The notes beneath the pieces were generated by a model that was not told where the DNA came from, searched no databases, and saw only the letters and a list, made by a program, of their open reading frames with translations. 64,000 nucleotides of DNA from Isoperla grammatica. Lineage: Eukaryota; Arthropoda; Insecta; Plecoptera; Perlodidae. Positions within the stretch are counted from its first letter, which is position 1. Every line of letters begins with the position of its first letter. This document shows, piece after piece, positions 35,140 through 49,015 of this stretch. The position numbers and the translations under genes were made by a program. Where the stretch lies: NCBI GenBank assembly GCA_945910005.1, contig OX246740.1, positions 5,391,458 to 5,455,457 on the forward strand. Direction: 5' to 3'.

Positions 35140-35225
35140 ATTCAGATTGGGCTTCATAGCTCATAAATGTAATAGCCATGAGCCAAGACTAGTGAATCAT
35201 TACAGGTTTGATTCCCGCGGCCACA
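35140..35225 (+). repeat. Possible tRNA-like SINE head
   Basis: Contains a B-box-like GGTTTGATTCCCGCGG after CATAGCTCATAAATG. No recognisable SINE body follows. Confidence 0.35.
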
Positions 35226-37017
35226 AATAATATTGTTGATAGTTCACAATTATTGTGAATGATAATTTCCAGGATTTGTCCTCAATTGTTGTACCCTGGA
35301 CATTCTTTGCTACCACAAAATTGGCCCAATCAATATAGCCTACTGCCTTATTGTCAGATTCCCGAAAAAGTGCCAATCCATTTTGTTTATTTAGTTTCCA
35401 TTCATACCTTCGCCATTATTAACCCTTTCGATAGTTTGTTTACTAAAGTATTTGATCATAACACAATCATTTTTGTAACAACCACCTTCATCTGCATGGG
35501 CAATAAAACCAATCAGTTCATAAGACTAAAAAAACTATAAACTACGATTAACCGGTAATCGGAGATTCATCTCCACGAACAAACATGACGACTGCCAGGC
35601 ATTTTGTAACCATGGTTATCAAATCAACCGGGCTACAAAATTGGTGCAACGAAGTTTGTGAGTTTGGACCTAAATAAATAACCAACGATAAAGTTTTATT
35701 ATTATCGGCTTGGGAAGTACTTTTGTAGAGAACTTGACGATTTAGCATGATTAGTTTAGATAAGTCAGCTCTCCTTGGCATTAGCCTATACGTGTCAGAG
35801 AGTGCAGGCAGGTTGGAGGAGAAACCCTGATGTCATAAAATGACCGGAGTATAGAAGGGGGGGGGGGGGCTGAAGTCAGTCTCTGAAGACAAAACTTTGT
35901 GTTGATTAGTCCGCGCTAACTGCCAGAGCAGAGCACGACTTGGGAGAGATGCAGACGACGTCACCGTCACCACTAGGGCTAGGATGTTGCAAATTCATAG
36001 GTTGCACGTACGTCACATCTTTGCGCGTGGCGGCCACATTTGTGATCAAACTTTGACGTTGCCAAGGAGAAACAGTTGAAGGTCTTTGTGGTAGAACAAA
36101 TAAATTCTTAGTTCTTTAAAATCCAGTCTGTTTTTTAAATAAAATTGGTATGTGTGATGGTAATTTTATTTTATTTTTTTATTTTTTTTGTATTACTTGA
36201 TTACTTTTTAAATTATAAATTAGGCTTATTTTTTATTTAATTTGAATAGTATTTGCCAATGATTGGTCCTCCTAAATTGTGTCGCAACTCGCAATCATGG
36301 TCGCTGTGACGTCACGTGGGAACTATGAATATTGAATAGGCAGGCAAGTACAGCAGAATAAAACAATACAAACATTACGTACTTAACCCTACGTTATTTC
36401 TTTATGTTGAATAACGTTTTGTCAAATTTGTTGGGAGTGATTTTTTAAAGATCCCGTTTTTATAGTTCAAAATAAAAATAAAAGTACACAAGTCCTCGAC
36501 CATAGACAGTAAGTGAAACCCGCAGGCGGCAGCTGTCATGGGCATTCTGCTTCTTGCAAGACAACTCGACAAATAACAATGGAACAACTGATGGACAAAT
36601 CACAGGTTATCAACAAAATAACAATTAATAACGTTGCTGATAAATGAGAGAAAAAGTTGTAACCAATACAATGCAATACAATACATCTTTATTTTGTTTT
36701 GTAAAACAAAAATGGCGAGATTAAATTACAAATCGTTGTTCCACCAAACCAATACAATACATAAGCATACAGAAGTAATAAATAATAAGTATTAATACAA
36801 GTAGGCTATGAACTAAGTAAGTAGTATCAACACCAAGAACTCATTTAGACTGTAGAAAGGGTTCTAGTTGTTTCTTTCCATGGTGATAACCACCAGTTCT
36901 TGACGTCACCTGCGCGAAGTCACGTGGTAACTCAAGGGCGATAGAAACTCGAGCAACCCAAAGAGGTGTTGATAAAGAAGGAATCTTTACTACTCTTGAG
37001 TCTTGATTTATATGTCG
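35226..37017. other. No gene recognised; recurrent TGACGTCACGTG motifs
   Basis: GTGACGTCACGTGG at about 36306 and GTCACGTGGTAAC at about 36918 resemble joined CRE and E-box motifs. A partial relative of the 6257 inverted repeat lies near 36560. A G run is at 35858-35870. Confidence 0.4.
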
Positions 37018-37800
37018 GTTCTGTTCCTAAACTAATAACTCATATCTGTGCGCTGTTCTCGCTCTGTTCCTAAACTAATAACTCATATCTGTGCGTTGTT
37101 CTTGCTCTGTTCCTAAACTAATAACTCATATCTGTGCGTTGTTCTCGCTCTGTTCCTAAACTAATAACTCATATCTGTGCGTTGTTCTTGCTCTGTTCCT
37201 AAACTAATAACTCATATCTGTGCGTTGTTCTTGCTCTGTTCCTAAACTAATAACTCATATCTGTGCGTTGTTCTTGCTCTGTTCCTAAACTAATAACTCA
37301 TATCTGTGCGTTGTTCTTGTTCTGTTCCTAAACTAATAACTCATATCTGTGCGTTGTTCTTGCTCTGTTCCTAAACTAATAACTCATATCTGTGCGTTGT
37401 TCTCGCTCTGTTCCTAAACTAATAACTCATATCTGTGCGTTGTTCTTGCTCTGTTCCTAAACTAATAACTCATATCTGTGCGTTGTTCTTGCTCTGTTCC
37501 TAAACTAATAACTCATATCTGTGCGTTGTTCTTGCTCTGTTCCTAAACTAATAACTCATATCTGTGCGTTGTTCTTGTTCTGTTCCTAAACTAATAACTC
37601 ATATCTGTGCGTTGTTCTTGCTCTGTTCCTAAACTAATAACTCATATCTGTGCGTTGTTCTTGCTCTGTTCCTAAACTAATAACTCATATCTGTGCGTTG
37701 TTCTTGCTCTGTTCCTAAACTAATAACTCATATCTGTGCGTTGTTCTTGTTCTGTTCCTAAACTAATAACGCATATCTGTGCGTTGTTCTTGCTCTGTTC
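37018..37800 (+). repeat. 43-bp minisatellite, ~18 copies
   Basis: Direct tandem repeats of a 43-bp unit (CTGTTCCTAAACTAATAACT + CATATCTGTGCGTTGTTCTTG). Copies are nearly identical; the differences are T/C changes at two or three positions that recur in a higher-order pattern. There are no unique spacers. Confidence 0.97.
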
Positions 37801-37801
37801 C

Positions 37802-38880
37802 GCAACCCGAAGGCTGTGATTGTGATCTTGTCACGTGACACGTCCGTCCCTCGCGGCCCTGAAGCAACTTCTCCATCACCTGTTATTATCTACCCATTAT
37901 AGAACGAATAGTTATTGAAATTTACTTTTGGGTGTCAATACCCCAACCCACGCCTATTTAATTCTTTTGTGAAGACACCACAATCAACCACCATTAAACA
38001 GCATAAGTAAACAGAATTATACCTTATACAACTTCACCATGCTAATTATATGTAAATGCCGTGTCCCCGAGGTGTGAACTAACCTGTGAGGTTTGTTTGA
38101 TTGCTAGACATCCAGATGTTTTCAGTTCACGTTCCAAAGCGATTAGTAAAGAAGGTCACGCAAAGCAAAGCGCTCTTGATTCAGAATGCGTAATGGAAAG
38201 AATGAATCGCGGGCTATTACGTAATTGCGTGAACACTACGCGTGTTTCTGGTCGATATAGAGGGGGAAGGGGGGGGGGGGAGTGGCGCGCACGTGAGTAG
38301 GAGCGACCTTGGCATTCTGTGTGACTCCTACGCTCTCCTACGCTTTGGGCGACGACTGCAACTTGAACATGCATTCATTTCCTTATAATGTCCAGCTGTC
38401 GGTCAGAATTAGGTTGTGCGGAGAAGGAGGGGGATTATTATCGAGATGTTTGTGGGTGATATCGGAATGACGAGGAAGAAAGTGTAATGTGAAACACGAC
38501 ACCGACAAAGTAGTCTACGTCTGTCGAAAAGAACAAGAATGAGTTTTGGGTGTGTGTTATTGTTATTCCGCAACCGTCTTGACACAATTCGTCTGAAAAT
38601 GTAATTCGCAATGGATGTCCCCACGGTGATGTAAAAGCAGAGTTACATGCATTCATTATAAAGATCTACAGTTACTGCATTAATTTGTATAATGCATGAA
38701 AGTGGAGTCGTCTTCCTTCTTGCAATGATATGTTATGATGATGGGTTGTGGGCTTTCTTTATGTGTATCATGTTATTTTAGTTTATAATTTGTTTAAGTT
38801 ATATAACAGCATTACACAAATTCGACAAAAATGATTTATTTATATAGTGTTTGTGTTGATGAAAATACCTGGTCTGCCTT
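37802..38880. other. No gene recognised
   Basis: Contains a palindromic GTCACGTGAC near 37830 and a G run near 38269-38280. Overlapping open frames at 38061-38374 on both strands have no recognisable domain. Confidence 0.4.
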
Positions 38881-38929
38881 CTATTTTACAACGCTTATAT
38901 TAACTTGCCTTGTTTGTCTGGACGGAATC

Positions 38930-39965
38930 TTTGAATCGATATTCCACCTACTTCTAGGTGTCCGATCAAGCTGAAATTTTTTACACAGACGTATTTTTAA
39001 TGACAATACATGAATCAACTGTCATATTTACTAAATTGCAAATAAATTCATCATAATTAATTAATTAATGTTTTACATGGAAATCGATGAATCTTTGAAT
39101 CAATATTTCACCTACTTTTAAATGTCCGATCAAGCTGAAATTTTGTACACAGACGTATTCTTAATGACAATACACGAATCAATTATCATATTTACTAAAT
39201 CGTCAATAAATTCATCATAATTAATTAATTAATGTTTTATATGGAAATCGATGTACAACCCACTTCCCAACGTCAAATCTAGTTGAAAGTTTTTACTCAG
39301 ACGTATTGTTAATGACTTCACACGAATCAATTGTCATATTAACTAAATAATCAATTAATTCATCATAATTAATTAATTAATTGATGTTTTATATGAGAAT
39401 CGAAGGTTAACCCACTTCCCAACACAGACGTGTTTTTAATGATAATACACGAATCAATTGTCATATTTACTAAATAATCAATTAATTCATCATAAATAAT
39501 TAATAAATTGATGTTTTATATCGAAATCGATATTTCACCCACTTTCCAACGTCGAATTGAGCTGAAAGTTTTCACACAGACGTATTATTAATGACAATAC
39601 ACGTATCAATTGTCATATTTACTAAAAAAATTTCAGTTTATTCATCATAATTAATTAATGTTTTATATGGGAATCGATATTCCACCCACTACCCAACGTC
39701 GAACTCAGTTGAAAGTTTTCACACAGACGTATTCTAATGACAATACATGAATCAATTGTCATATTTACTAAATAATCAATTAAGCCATCATAATTGATTA
39801 ATTGATGTTTTATATGGGGATCGATAAAACACTCACTTTCGAACGTCGAATTGAGCTGAAAGTTTGCACACAGACGTATTCTTAATGACAATACATGAAT
39901 CAATTGTCATATTTACTAAATAATCAATTTAACTATCATAATTAATTAATCAATCGATATTCGAT
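38930..39965 (+). repeat. ~150-bp diverged tandem array, ~7 copies
   Basis: Units begin near 38936, 39092, 39246, 39397, 39525, 39671 and 39820 with ATCGATATT-like sequence, followed by TGAAAGTTTTCACACAGACG, ATGACAATACATGAATCAAT and TAATTAATTAAT. Copies differ by substitutions and small indels, so the array is old. It abuts the foldback at 40007. Confidence 0.9.
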
Positions 39966-40006
39966 ATATATTCGATTGCAAGATTCTTTAAGACTAAAAA
40001 GTATAA

Positions 40007-40311
40007 AATAATATTACATGAAAAATATATTTTTTTTTAAAACACCGCTTATATTTAAACGCACTAAAAAGTAAAAAATAAATTTTCGCCCAACAAATTT
40101 TTGCCTCACTCGGAAAATAAAAGCGTTGGGCGCTTTCCCTACATAAACAGCAAAATACTGCAATCTATGTCAATACCGAAAGCGCCCAACGCTTTTATTT
40201 TCCGAGTGAGGCAAAAATTTGTTGGGCGAAAATTTATTTTTTACTTTTTAGTGCATTTAAATATAAGCGTTGTTTTTAAAAAAATATATTTTTTTAATGT
40301 AATATTATTAA
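40007..40311. mobile_element. Long foldback (arms ~130 bp)
   Basis: Arms 40007-40136 and 40182-40311 are near-perfect reverse complements from AATAATATTACAT to AAAGCG, including GCCCAACAAATTTTTGCCTC, with a ~45-bp loop. A piece resembling the arm (ACAACGCTTATATT) also occurs at about 38890, on the far side of the tandem array, so array and foldback may be one composite element. Confidence 0.88.
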
Positions 40312-42666
40312 TTTCCAACACAACAGGTCTTGCGTTGTCATATGTTCCATCGTATTAATTTTTGACCAGTGATTTATAAGTTCTATACTCTTCAGTTATG
40401 TCTTAGTTTTGGGTAAGAGCTGTCTCCTCCCCACCCCTCACATCCCCTGACGCCTGACCTAATGAATAATGACGATATACGCGTATTGAGCGTTGAATCG
40501 CATTTATTTGATGTTTAATTTATATAAAGGTTTCGTTACTAAACCGTACCCAATGTTCCTTCATCTGGGATAGAAACCCAAATGTTAACAACTTTTGTTT
40601 CGGGTTTTTTATATTTTCTAGAACATGTTCAAGCCATGTAACCAAACCTTGAGTGAGCCATGCTAGTTCGTAATAACCAGTGAGGCATACGCAAAGTTTT
40701 AGAAGAGCATGTTTAAAGACTTGCATCAAACTTGAAAAAAGAGCTGTGTACTTCTTATAGCCTTTAGCAGACGTATGATTTTGTAGTTTTAAAGGCTTGT
40801 CTAAAGCTTGAAGAGTTTCGACTCTATAGCATGGTTTTTATAAAAATAACCCAAGTAAACTATTTATGAAGAGAGCAGCTTTTGAAAGCTGATGACACTA
40901 CAGTCAGCGTATGTCAACGGTCTATATCGGTACTGATAGTTCAAACAAGGTGAGTTGCTAAACTAAAAGCTGTTTCAAAGGTCATCTTGTACGTCTTGTT
41001 TTCTGTCAAACTACAACATTGTGCAGAAAGGAATGATCCATAAAAATAACACCTAAGTCACGATACTGTCGATCAATTTGAACTCGTGCCCTCGCACGCA
41101 CACCACACCAGACTGCACGGCCATAACAACACTGTTGCTATGGAATGCGTTCGTGTACCTTGACTGAGTGATTGGCAATTATTCCGTGCTAATAAACCGA
41201 ACATTTTCAAGTTTGCTTTCTAGGTAGGACGACTATAAGCTTGCCTAAGTGACATTTAGGACCAGTCTTGGGACCAGTCCTCTTAATGCATTTGTTGCTA
41301 GCTGCCAACTCACAAAAACGAGGTTTCTAAAGTTTAGGCATTATATATAGCCGATGACATGGTGGAAATTTTAAATAGTAGGGCGGGCTATTAAAAGTTC
41401 TTCAGGGTTGAGCGTGGTACATTAATTACACATATAAATCAAATTATAGTACTTAAAGGTAACCACGATTCTCTTATCGTAGACAAGTCAACACTCAAAG
41501 GAGAGACGAAGGTCATTGAGGGGGAGCCCCTTGATCACGTGACAAAACGCGCCAAGTCGGATGTTTTTTGAACGGCGGTCGACGTACGTAGGACGCGGGT
41601 AAGAATGAAGACTGTCGTAACGACTCGCGAGTACCCGAATCACGCAGCTTTTGCTTGAATGAAAGTAACATTGACCATGGAGGTTGGGTTGTGAATGGCT
41701 AGTGAAGTGATAGTTGTCATTGTGGTATGTATGGTACAAGAGAATGGAGGTCTGGCAATAGTCCATGATTTACAGATGTCCTCGTGGATGACTTTATATA
41801 CTTACACAAATATACATCACTTGCGCACTTTGTCTAGACTTGTGCCCAGCAATCAAGTTTGACACTTTCATATTTGGTAATTGATAACCTAGTTGTAAGT
41901 TGTAACTTACTTATATGAAAGCTTTTCATTGTTCGTTTAGCAAGTATCTGGTGTATTTGTAAAAACTTGTGAAATTAACTTAGACCTACCTATTTTATTT
42001 AGATCACTTAGTTGAATTTATGTTTTATTTTCGCTTCGTTTAAACTTAAAAGCATATATGCCTACTTATTGTTGTTGTCGTCGAGAATATGCTCATAGAT
42101 AATAGTTGTATCTCCTAATATAAGATCTAGAAACGTGGTGGCCAAATAATGCTCAAACACTACCGCGTCAAATGAAAATTACACTCGAAAATGTTTCCGC
42201 GTCAAATTTGAATCAAATACACGAAAGACAATATTTTTATTCAATGCTTTTTCGTCCAAATGTTTGTTTTGTATACGACGATAGTCCTAATGTTATTTTT
42301 CCCTTTCGTTTGAGTATTCGAGTACCGTGTAATGAATTAGGTTATTGCCCTCACTCACTTCTGTCAATGATATCCATGCAACATGCCGGTTGGTGTTCGC
42401 AGGTAACTGTACCACACTTACATGTTAATTGTTATTGCAGAACGAACTTAAATTATCGTGTCTCCTACTAAATTACAGTAATTGATACTTGTGCATTTTG
42501 ACTACGTTCTTTTTACCGGTCTAATTTAACTTAACCACTAACAGTTGGTGCAGTTAGTAAAGTGCTTTACATAAATTATTGCTCTAAAATGGTAGCAGCT
42601 TTTTTTCGAAGACGTTTTGTATTTTCAAACTGACTCAATGGCGTAGAAAGTGTAGCCAACTGCTTA
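40312..42666. other. No gene recognised
   Basis: AT-rich. The open frames at 41488-41766 (-) and 42172-42471 (+) have no recognisable domain, and no splice-consistent partner exons were seen. Confidence 0.45.
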
Positions 42667-42840
42667 TATATACCCAGGGGCGTTTTAACGCATAGGCCCG
42701 ATAGGCCCGGGCCTAGGGCGCCGGATCGTCAGGGGGCGCCGCACGGCGCCCCCTGACCCCTGATTAATCTACTACAATATTCAAAACGGTGGGAAATTTA
42801 AAGAAAAAATTTATTTTATTATTTTTAAAAGGCGTTTGAA

Positions 42841-43929
42841 ATGTCAGGCCTAAAGGATCACGCATTTGACAGCAAGCGTAAACCTAAACGTGTAGTCCAG
42901 TTCGGAGAGTTGGAATCGTCAGACGACGTTGTAATGACAGGGAAAGAAAATTATAGAATAAATACACTTATTGTAATAATCGATTCTTCATTAACAGAAC
43001 TGAACAAGAGGAAGACAGCATACTGTGAACTTAACAATAAATTTGGATTTCTGACAAAGCTTGTTAAAATGGATTCTGCGGACATAATAAAAAGTGCGTC
43101 AACCCTTAAGAGGAAGGACTACTAGCCAATATTAAAACCCGCGAAATTAACGTATTTTCGTCATATCTCAATAACGCCACACAATATCAAAACAGTGACA
43201 CCTACGCACATTGTGGATTCGTGAGAGCTCAATACCAAATGAAAAAGATTTATTAGTTTGCAGTAATTATAATTATTATTTGTAATTTAACTAATTTACA
43301 AGTTAATTAGAAATTACAACTATAATTATTAATTACTACAATCTACGAAATCTTTTTCATTTGGTATTGAGCTCTCACGAATCCACAATGTGCGTTGGTG
43401 TCACTGTTTTGATATTGTGTGTCGTTATTGAGATATGACGAAAATACGTTAATTTCGCGGGTTTTAATATTGGCTAGTAGTCCTTCCTCTTTAGGATACC
43501 TATAGTCATGATTTGGAAAACACTTTTCCCGAAGAATGTCTCCATTTCAAAGGTTGCCTTAAGAGCTTAGATCTGGTCGAATCTGTGAATGCTATTCGTA
43601 TTGGCAAATTAATAGTTGAACACAAACTCCAGTCCGTTTACCCTAATGTACACATCGCAGTAAGGATGTTTACATCTATGGCGAGTGCTAACTGTTCAGG
43701 CGAACGTTCGTTTTCAACACTGCAACGTGTCAAAAACTACTGCAGATCGACGATGGGCCAAGAGCGTCTGAATGCACTATCAATACTTGCAGTAGAAAGT
43801 GACATGACAGAGAAGATTTCCTTTGACCGTATCATAAAGGAGTTTGCGGAAAAAAAACTCGCAAGAAGCCTTTATAAAAAATACCAACGCCGAGAGTCGA
43901 CTTTGATGCTATTATTGGTGATTGGGTGA
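42841..43929 (+). pseudogene. hAT transposase remnant, interrupted by a MITE
   Basis: Part one (42841-43105) includes NYRINTLIVIIDSSLTELNK and FGFLTKLVKMDS, like the middle of ZMYM1/DUF4371-type hAT proteins. Part two (43495-43929) includes DLENTFPEECLHFK, ECLHFKGCLKSL and the dimerisation motif SGERSFSTLQRVKNYCRSTM then LNALSILAVESD. Between them lies the MITE at 43109-43490. Removing the MITE and one TTA still leaves a one-base frame mismatch, so the gene was already broken, or has decayed since. About 230 residues remain of a protein usually over 600. Confidence 0.88.
43109..43490. mobile_element. Palindromic MITE, Harbinger-like (382 bp), nested in hAT
   Basis: Almost the whole element is one inverted repeat (arms of ~185 bp), from AGAGGAAGGACTACTAGCC to GGCTAGTAGTCCTTCCTCT. 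TTA flanks it on both sides (43106-43108 and 43491-43493), a 3-bp duplication typical of PIF/Harbinger. Arm divergence is low, so insertion was recent relative to its host. Confidence 0.88.
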
Positions 43930-44105
43930 GTAATATTATCGTATAAAAAATTAATTAGAAGTCCTGGGCAGATTAATATGATTTAAATCCAATGCAAACC
44001 ACTATTTAATGCTATCATGGTGGGGGCATGGGGAGCAGGGGGGGGGGCGCCGTAGAAGTTTGGGCCTATGGGCGCCAAACTTGTTAAAACGCCCCTGTAT
44101 ATACC

Positions 44106-45315
<1,210 letters not shown>

Positions 45316-45967
45316 CTTACCAGAAAACAACGAGCATTCACTTCAGCCAATTGAAATCTATCTAGGAAAAGTCAGAAAATAAAATTATACGGCTAGCTTT
45401 GGATGGATTTATCTTAGCCAAGTTGATGTAGCACCTTTTATCTTTGACAGTACTGCAGGCCATTCGACATCTCAATTCCTATGTCTTTAGCGTGAAGTTC
45501 GAAGCAGTGGTCGTTTGAATGAGTCGTGTTATATCTGAACGTGCATTGAAAGAATTATTGTTGATTCGGTTTACTAATGTTTGCCACACGACGTGCTATG
45601 AACCAATGCGTGCGCGCTCACTAAACACGCACACAAAACAGTTTTGATTTGTAATCCAACATTTAAGGGGGGGGGGGGGGTAAATACATCGCACGTTCGA
45701 TATAGTGTTAATTAAAAATATGTAGCTGATTTTTGAAGGATTAAATTAAAACATAGTAGTAGAACTGTTATTAGATAATAATATCGGTGTCTGCTACCAA
45801 AGCGTTTGCTAATATGTAGTTAAAAAACAATATACGAATATTAAAAACAATATGTGTAAAACAAATTGTGCTTTATCAAAGTTAACAAATTCCTGTACCT
45901 CGTTAACGAAACAATATAAATGGGGTATAATGTCGAAAAGGTATTTTTTAATTTTGAAACTCAAATC

Positions 45968-46673
45968 CAGTGGTGTAGTGGTGCGTATACGGGCGTATAC
46001 GCCGTATACACACTGCTCCGGCTAAAAAACTTTCGTATACACACTGGTTTTGGTTATGATACGAGTGATACGCAATGATATGGTCGTAACATGCCTCGAA
46101 TGACGGACACATTATTCACGATTGTCAGCTTTTCTCCATTGGTCAAATTGTGCTCTCTGGCGCTGGCATTTAATTGGCACAAGGCCTCAATTCCTCTAAG
46201 ACCACCCCTGGATCTGGGAGTCCCGATATTCAATTCTAAGTCCCGCGTCCCGCCAATACACCAAGTGGGATACAATTGTCTCGCTTGGTAAAAATATTGC
46301 GGTGTCAATTATCAACAGCCAAGTATCAACAGATATACCTACGGGCACGGGCGGCGTGTGTGTCGCAAAACCACTTCCCAAGTCCCAAAACGTATTCCTG
46401 AACAATTCTCGTCAGTGTTCCAATTATTTTTGGTGATTTTCTGGTTTTGCACTACAAAAACTGCAGTATTTCGGGATTGCATTCAGTCCAGTATTGGTAT
46501 CTAAAACGCTCAAAACACACTCTAAAAAGCCTGTTTTTTTTAAATCGCCTGCGGCGCCATTGTTAGGGAGCTCTGCCCCCCAAACCCCCCATCTTCTTTT
46601 GTCTGGAAAGATGTGTCTCTCCAGCTTCCCACTGAAGCGTATACGTACTGGTAAATATGGCACTACACCACTG
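45968..46673. mobile_element. Non-autonomous hAT-type element (706 bp)
   Basis: The ends CAGTGGTGTAGTG and CACTACACCACTG are inverted repeats. CTCAAATC (45960-45967 and 46674-46681) is an exact 8-bp duplication. Subterminal GTATACG motifs occur at both ends. No transposase motif was recognised, and the several short overlapping open frames are not supported. Confidence 0.93.
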
Positions 46674-46681
46674 CTCAAATC

Positions 46682-47890
46682 TTATAGTGTCTTAAAATGA
46701 GCTGTCAATCCCATAGACAGGCAATAAAACATCAAACTCGTAGACACAGAAACATGAAAGTATGTGGCGATGGACATGCCCAAGCGTAGCGCAACGTATT
46801 TGGAATTGTTACTTAATTTAATTACGATTGCTGAGTACTAATTACTGAAAGTGCTTACTTTAGAAAATATATGATTGGGTTCCATGAGATTTGTAGATGA
46901 ACATCTTTCTACTTCCATACTAATACCGATATTTAAAACGTGCTCTGATAATAAAGTCCAGTATATTATTATTGGTTGTTTTACGACGATACTTATAGAT
47001 TTACCACGAGCACATCTCCGCGCGCGAAAGCTTGCGCGCGCATCCGGGTCGAGTCTATTCGGTTTTTTAGGGGCGGCCGGTAGTGAAGTGCAGCTAGCAG
47101 GTGCCAGTTGCTATCGGCAGCGGTCGGGAACACATCTCCCCCGCGCGCTTACGGCAGAGCTATACGGCCGGCCGTAGCCAGCAAGCTACGGCAAAACTAC
47201 GTTCACCCAATATTCAACTCATGGTTTTAGGATAACCAATACGCGCATCAAACATTGAATCACATAAATACTTTTGTCTAACCTTCCTCTACACGATGAT
47301 GTGCACTATATTTTTCAAACATTAATAGTTACGAAAATAATACCATTAAAGCAGAGCAATGTTAGTGGAAACCTTTCGATGATTTCTACGTTTTTTTACG
47401 ATAGCGTTTTGTATGGTTCACAAGAAACCTGTCATAAATATACAACTATCGTCGTCAAGGTATAACTGTCCTTTTTCTTGTGCCGCTTATTATATTGCTC
47501 TAGCTTTAATAGTTTCTGAAATAATGCAATGTAAGTGAAGCCATGTTTTGCCGCTACCGTTCACGCGCCGAGCGCGAGGATCACGCGTTTATGCGCGATC
47601 ACCTGCATTCCAGTCGACTTTGACTCGCCCGTTTTGGCCAAGGGAGATGTGGTGTTGGTCAATCTATACCAGCTTATACTCGACAACTACGTCATACGAC
47701 GTCGGCCTATAATCAGATCTATCACACATAGCCAGGGTTATCATAAAGAGGGTAAGTTGGCCGGGGGGGGGGGGGGGGGGCGATTGGTGGGTGTTAGGGT
47801 CGCAAACAGGGCTGGCATGAATGAGAAGAGTGACAGACACGGAAAAAGGGAGAAAATTGAGTAAGATCATAAATCAAGGGAAATACGATT
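46682..47890. other. No gene recognised; GC islands at 47010-47190 and 47560-47610
   Basis: The segment near 47015-47190 is dense in CGCG and includes a near-palindrome around AAGCTT (CGCGCGAAAGCTTGCGCGCG). An 18-G run lies at 47763-47780. A 100-codon frame ending at 47177 spans the island but shows no known domain. Confidence 0.4.
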
Positions 47891-48715
47891 CAAGATATTA
47901 ACGAGAGCCCTCATTGCGCGCACCGCTCACCCCTAGAGGGACCTGCCTCGATGAACGACGACTATACCGCAGTCTGGTGGCGGGAGGTCGACTCAGCGGA
48001 GCGATAGTCAAGATATTAACGAGAGCCCTCATTGCGCGCACCGGTCACCCCTAGAGGGACCTGCCTCGATGGACGACGACTGTACCGCAGTCTGGTGGCG
48101 GGAGGTCGAAGCTCATGTCATGGCGGAGCGATAGTCAAGATATTAACGAGAGCCCTCATTGTGCGCACCGGTCACCCCTAGGAAGGACCTGCCTCGATGG
48201 ACGACGACTGTACCGCAGTCTGGTGGCGGGAGGTCGAAGCTCATGTCATCTGTGTGAGGTTAATTGTTTCCCACTCAGCGGAGCGATAGAGTCAAGATAT
48301 TAACGAGAGCCCTCATTGCGCGCACCGGTCACCCCTAGAGGGACCTGCCTCAATGGACGACGACTGTACCGCAGTCTGGTGGCGGGAGGTCGAAGCTCAT
48401 GTCATCTGTGTGAGGTTAATTGTTTCCCACTCAGCGGAGCGATAGAGAAGATATTGAAGAGAGCCCTCATTGCGCGCACCGGTCACCCTTAGAGGGACCC
48501 GCCTCGATGGACGACGACTGTACCGCAGTCTGGTGGCGGGAGGTCGAAGCTCATGTCATCTGTGTGAGGTTAATTGTTTCCCACTCATCGGAGCGATAGA
48601 GTCAAGATATTGACGAGAGCCCTCATTGCGCGCACCGGTCACCCCTAGAGGGACCTGCCTCGATGGACGACGACTGTACCGCAGTCTGGTGGCGGGAGGT
48701 CGAAGCTCATGTCAG
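47891..48715 (+). repeat. ~156-bp tandem array, six copies of uneven length
   Basis: Copies start near 47891, 48009, 48136, 48293, 48447 and 48603 with CAAGATATTAACGAGAGCCC. The first two are shortened to 118 and 127 bp by loss of all or part of the TCTGTGTGAGGTTAATTGTT block; the next three are 154-157 bp. Copies are otherwise nearly identical. Confidence 0.95.
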
Positions 48716-49015
48716 TTGTGCGATCGAGTCCAACAAGTGGTGAGCATCGCATTCATTCTATCGCCCACCCCCCTCTGCATTGTGAGCACGTTCGGTTCTC
48801 ATAAGCGCTGATAGGAAACACCTTGTGACGCGGTAGGTGACGTGGCCCACTGAATGAGGAGAATGCCGCAATCAAGTGTGAACCGCTCTAGTTTAATCGG
48901 GTTCGAATGTGGATATCAACCGTGGAACGCTGTTCAAGGGAATAGTTCGAAAAGCGTGAGAATTTATGGTTTATTGTTCGAATATCAAAATTTTGGAGTT
49001 GCGCTAGGTTAGGTT

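Larger units (their letters stand above)
42675..44097 (+). mobile_element. hAT transposon derivative (1423 bp)
   Basis: The ends CAGGGGCGTTTTAAC and GTTAAAACGCCCCTG are inverted repeats. TATATACC (42667-42674 and 44098-44105) is an exact 8-bp duplication. It carries two parts of a ZMYM1-like hAT transposase on the + strand, separated by a 382-bp palindromic MITE. The N-terminal and most catalytic sequence is deleted. Confidence 0.95.

Noticed and set aside
37018..37800. Regular 43-bp repeats reminiscent of a CRISPR array
   Set aside because: Units abut with no unique spacers and the genome is animal; this is a minisatellite.
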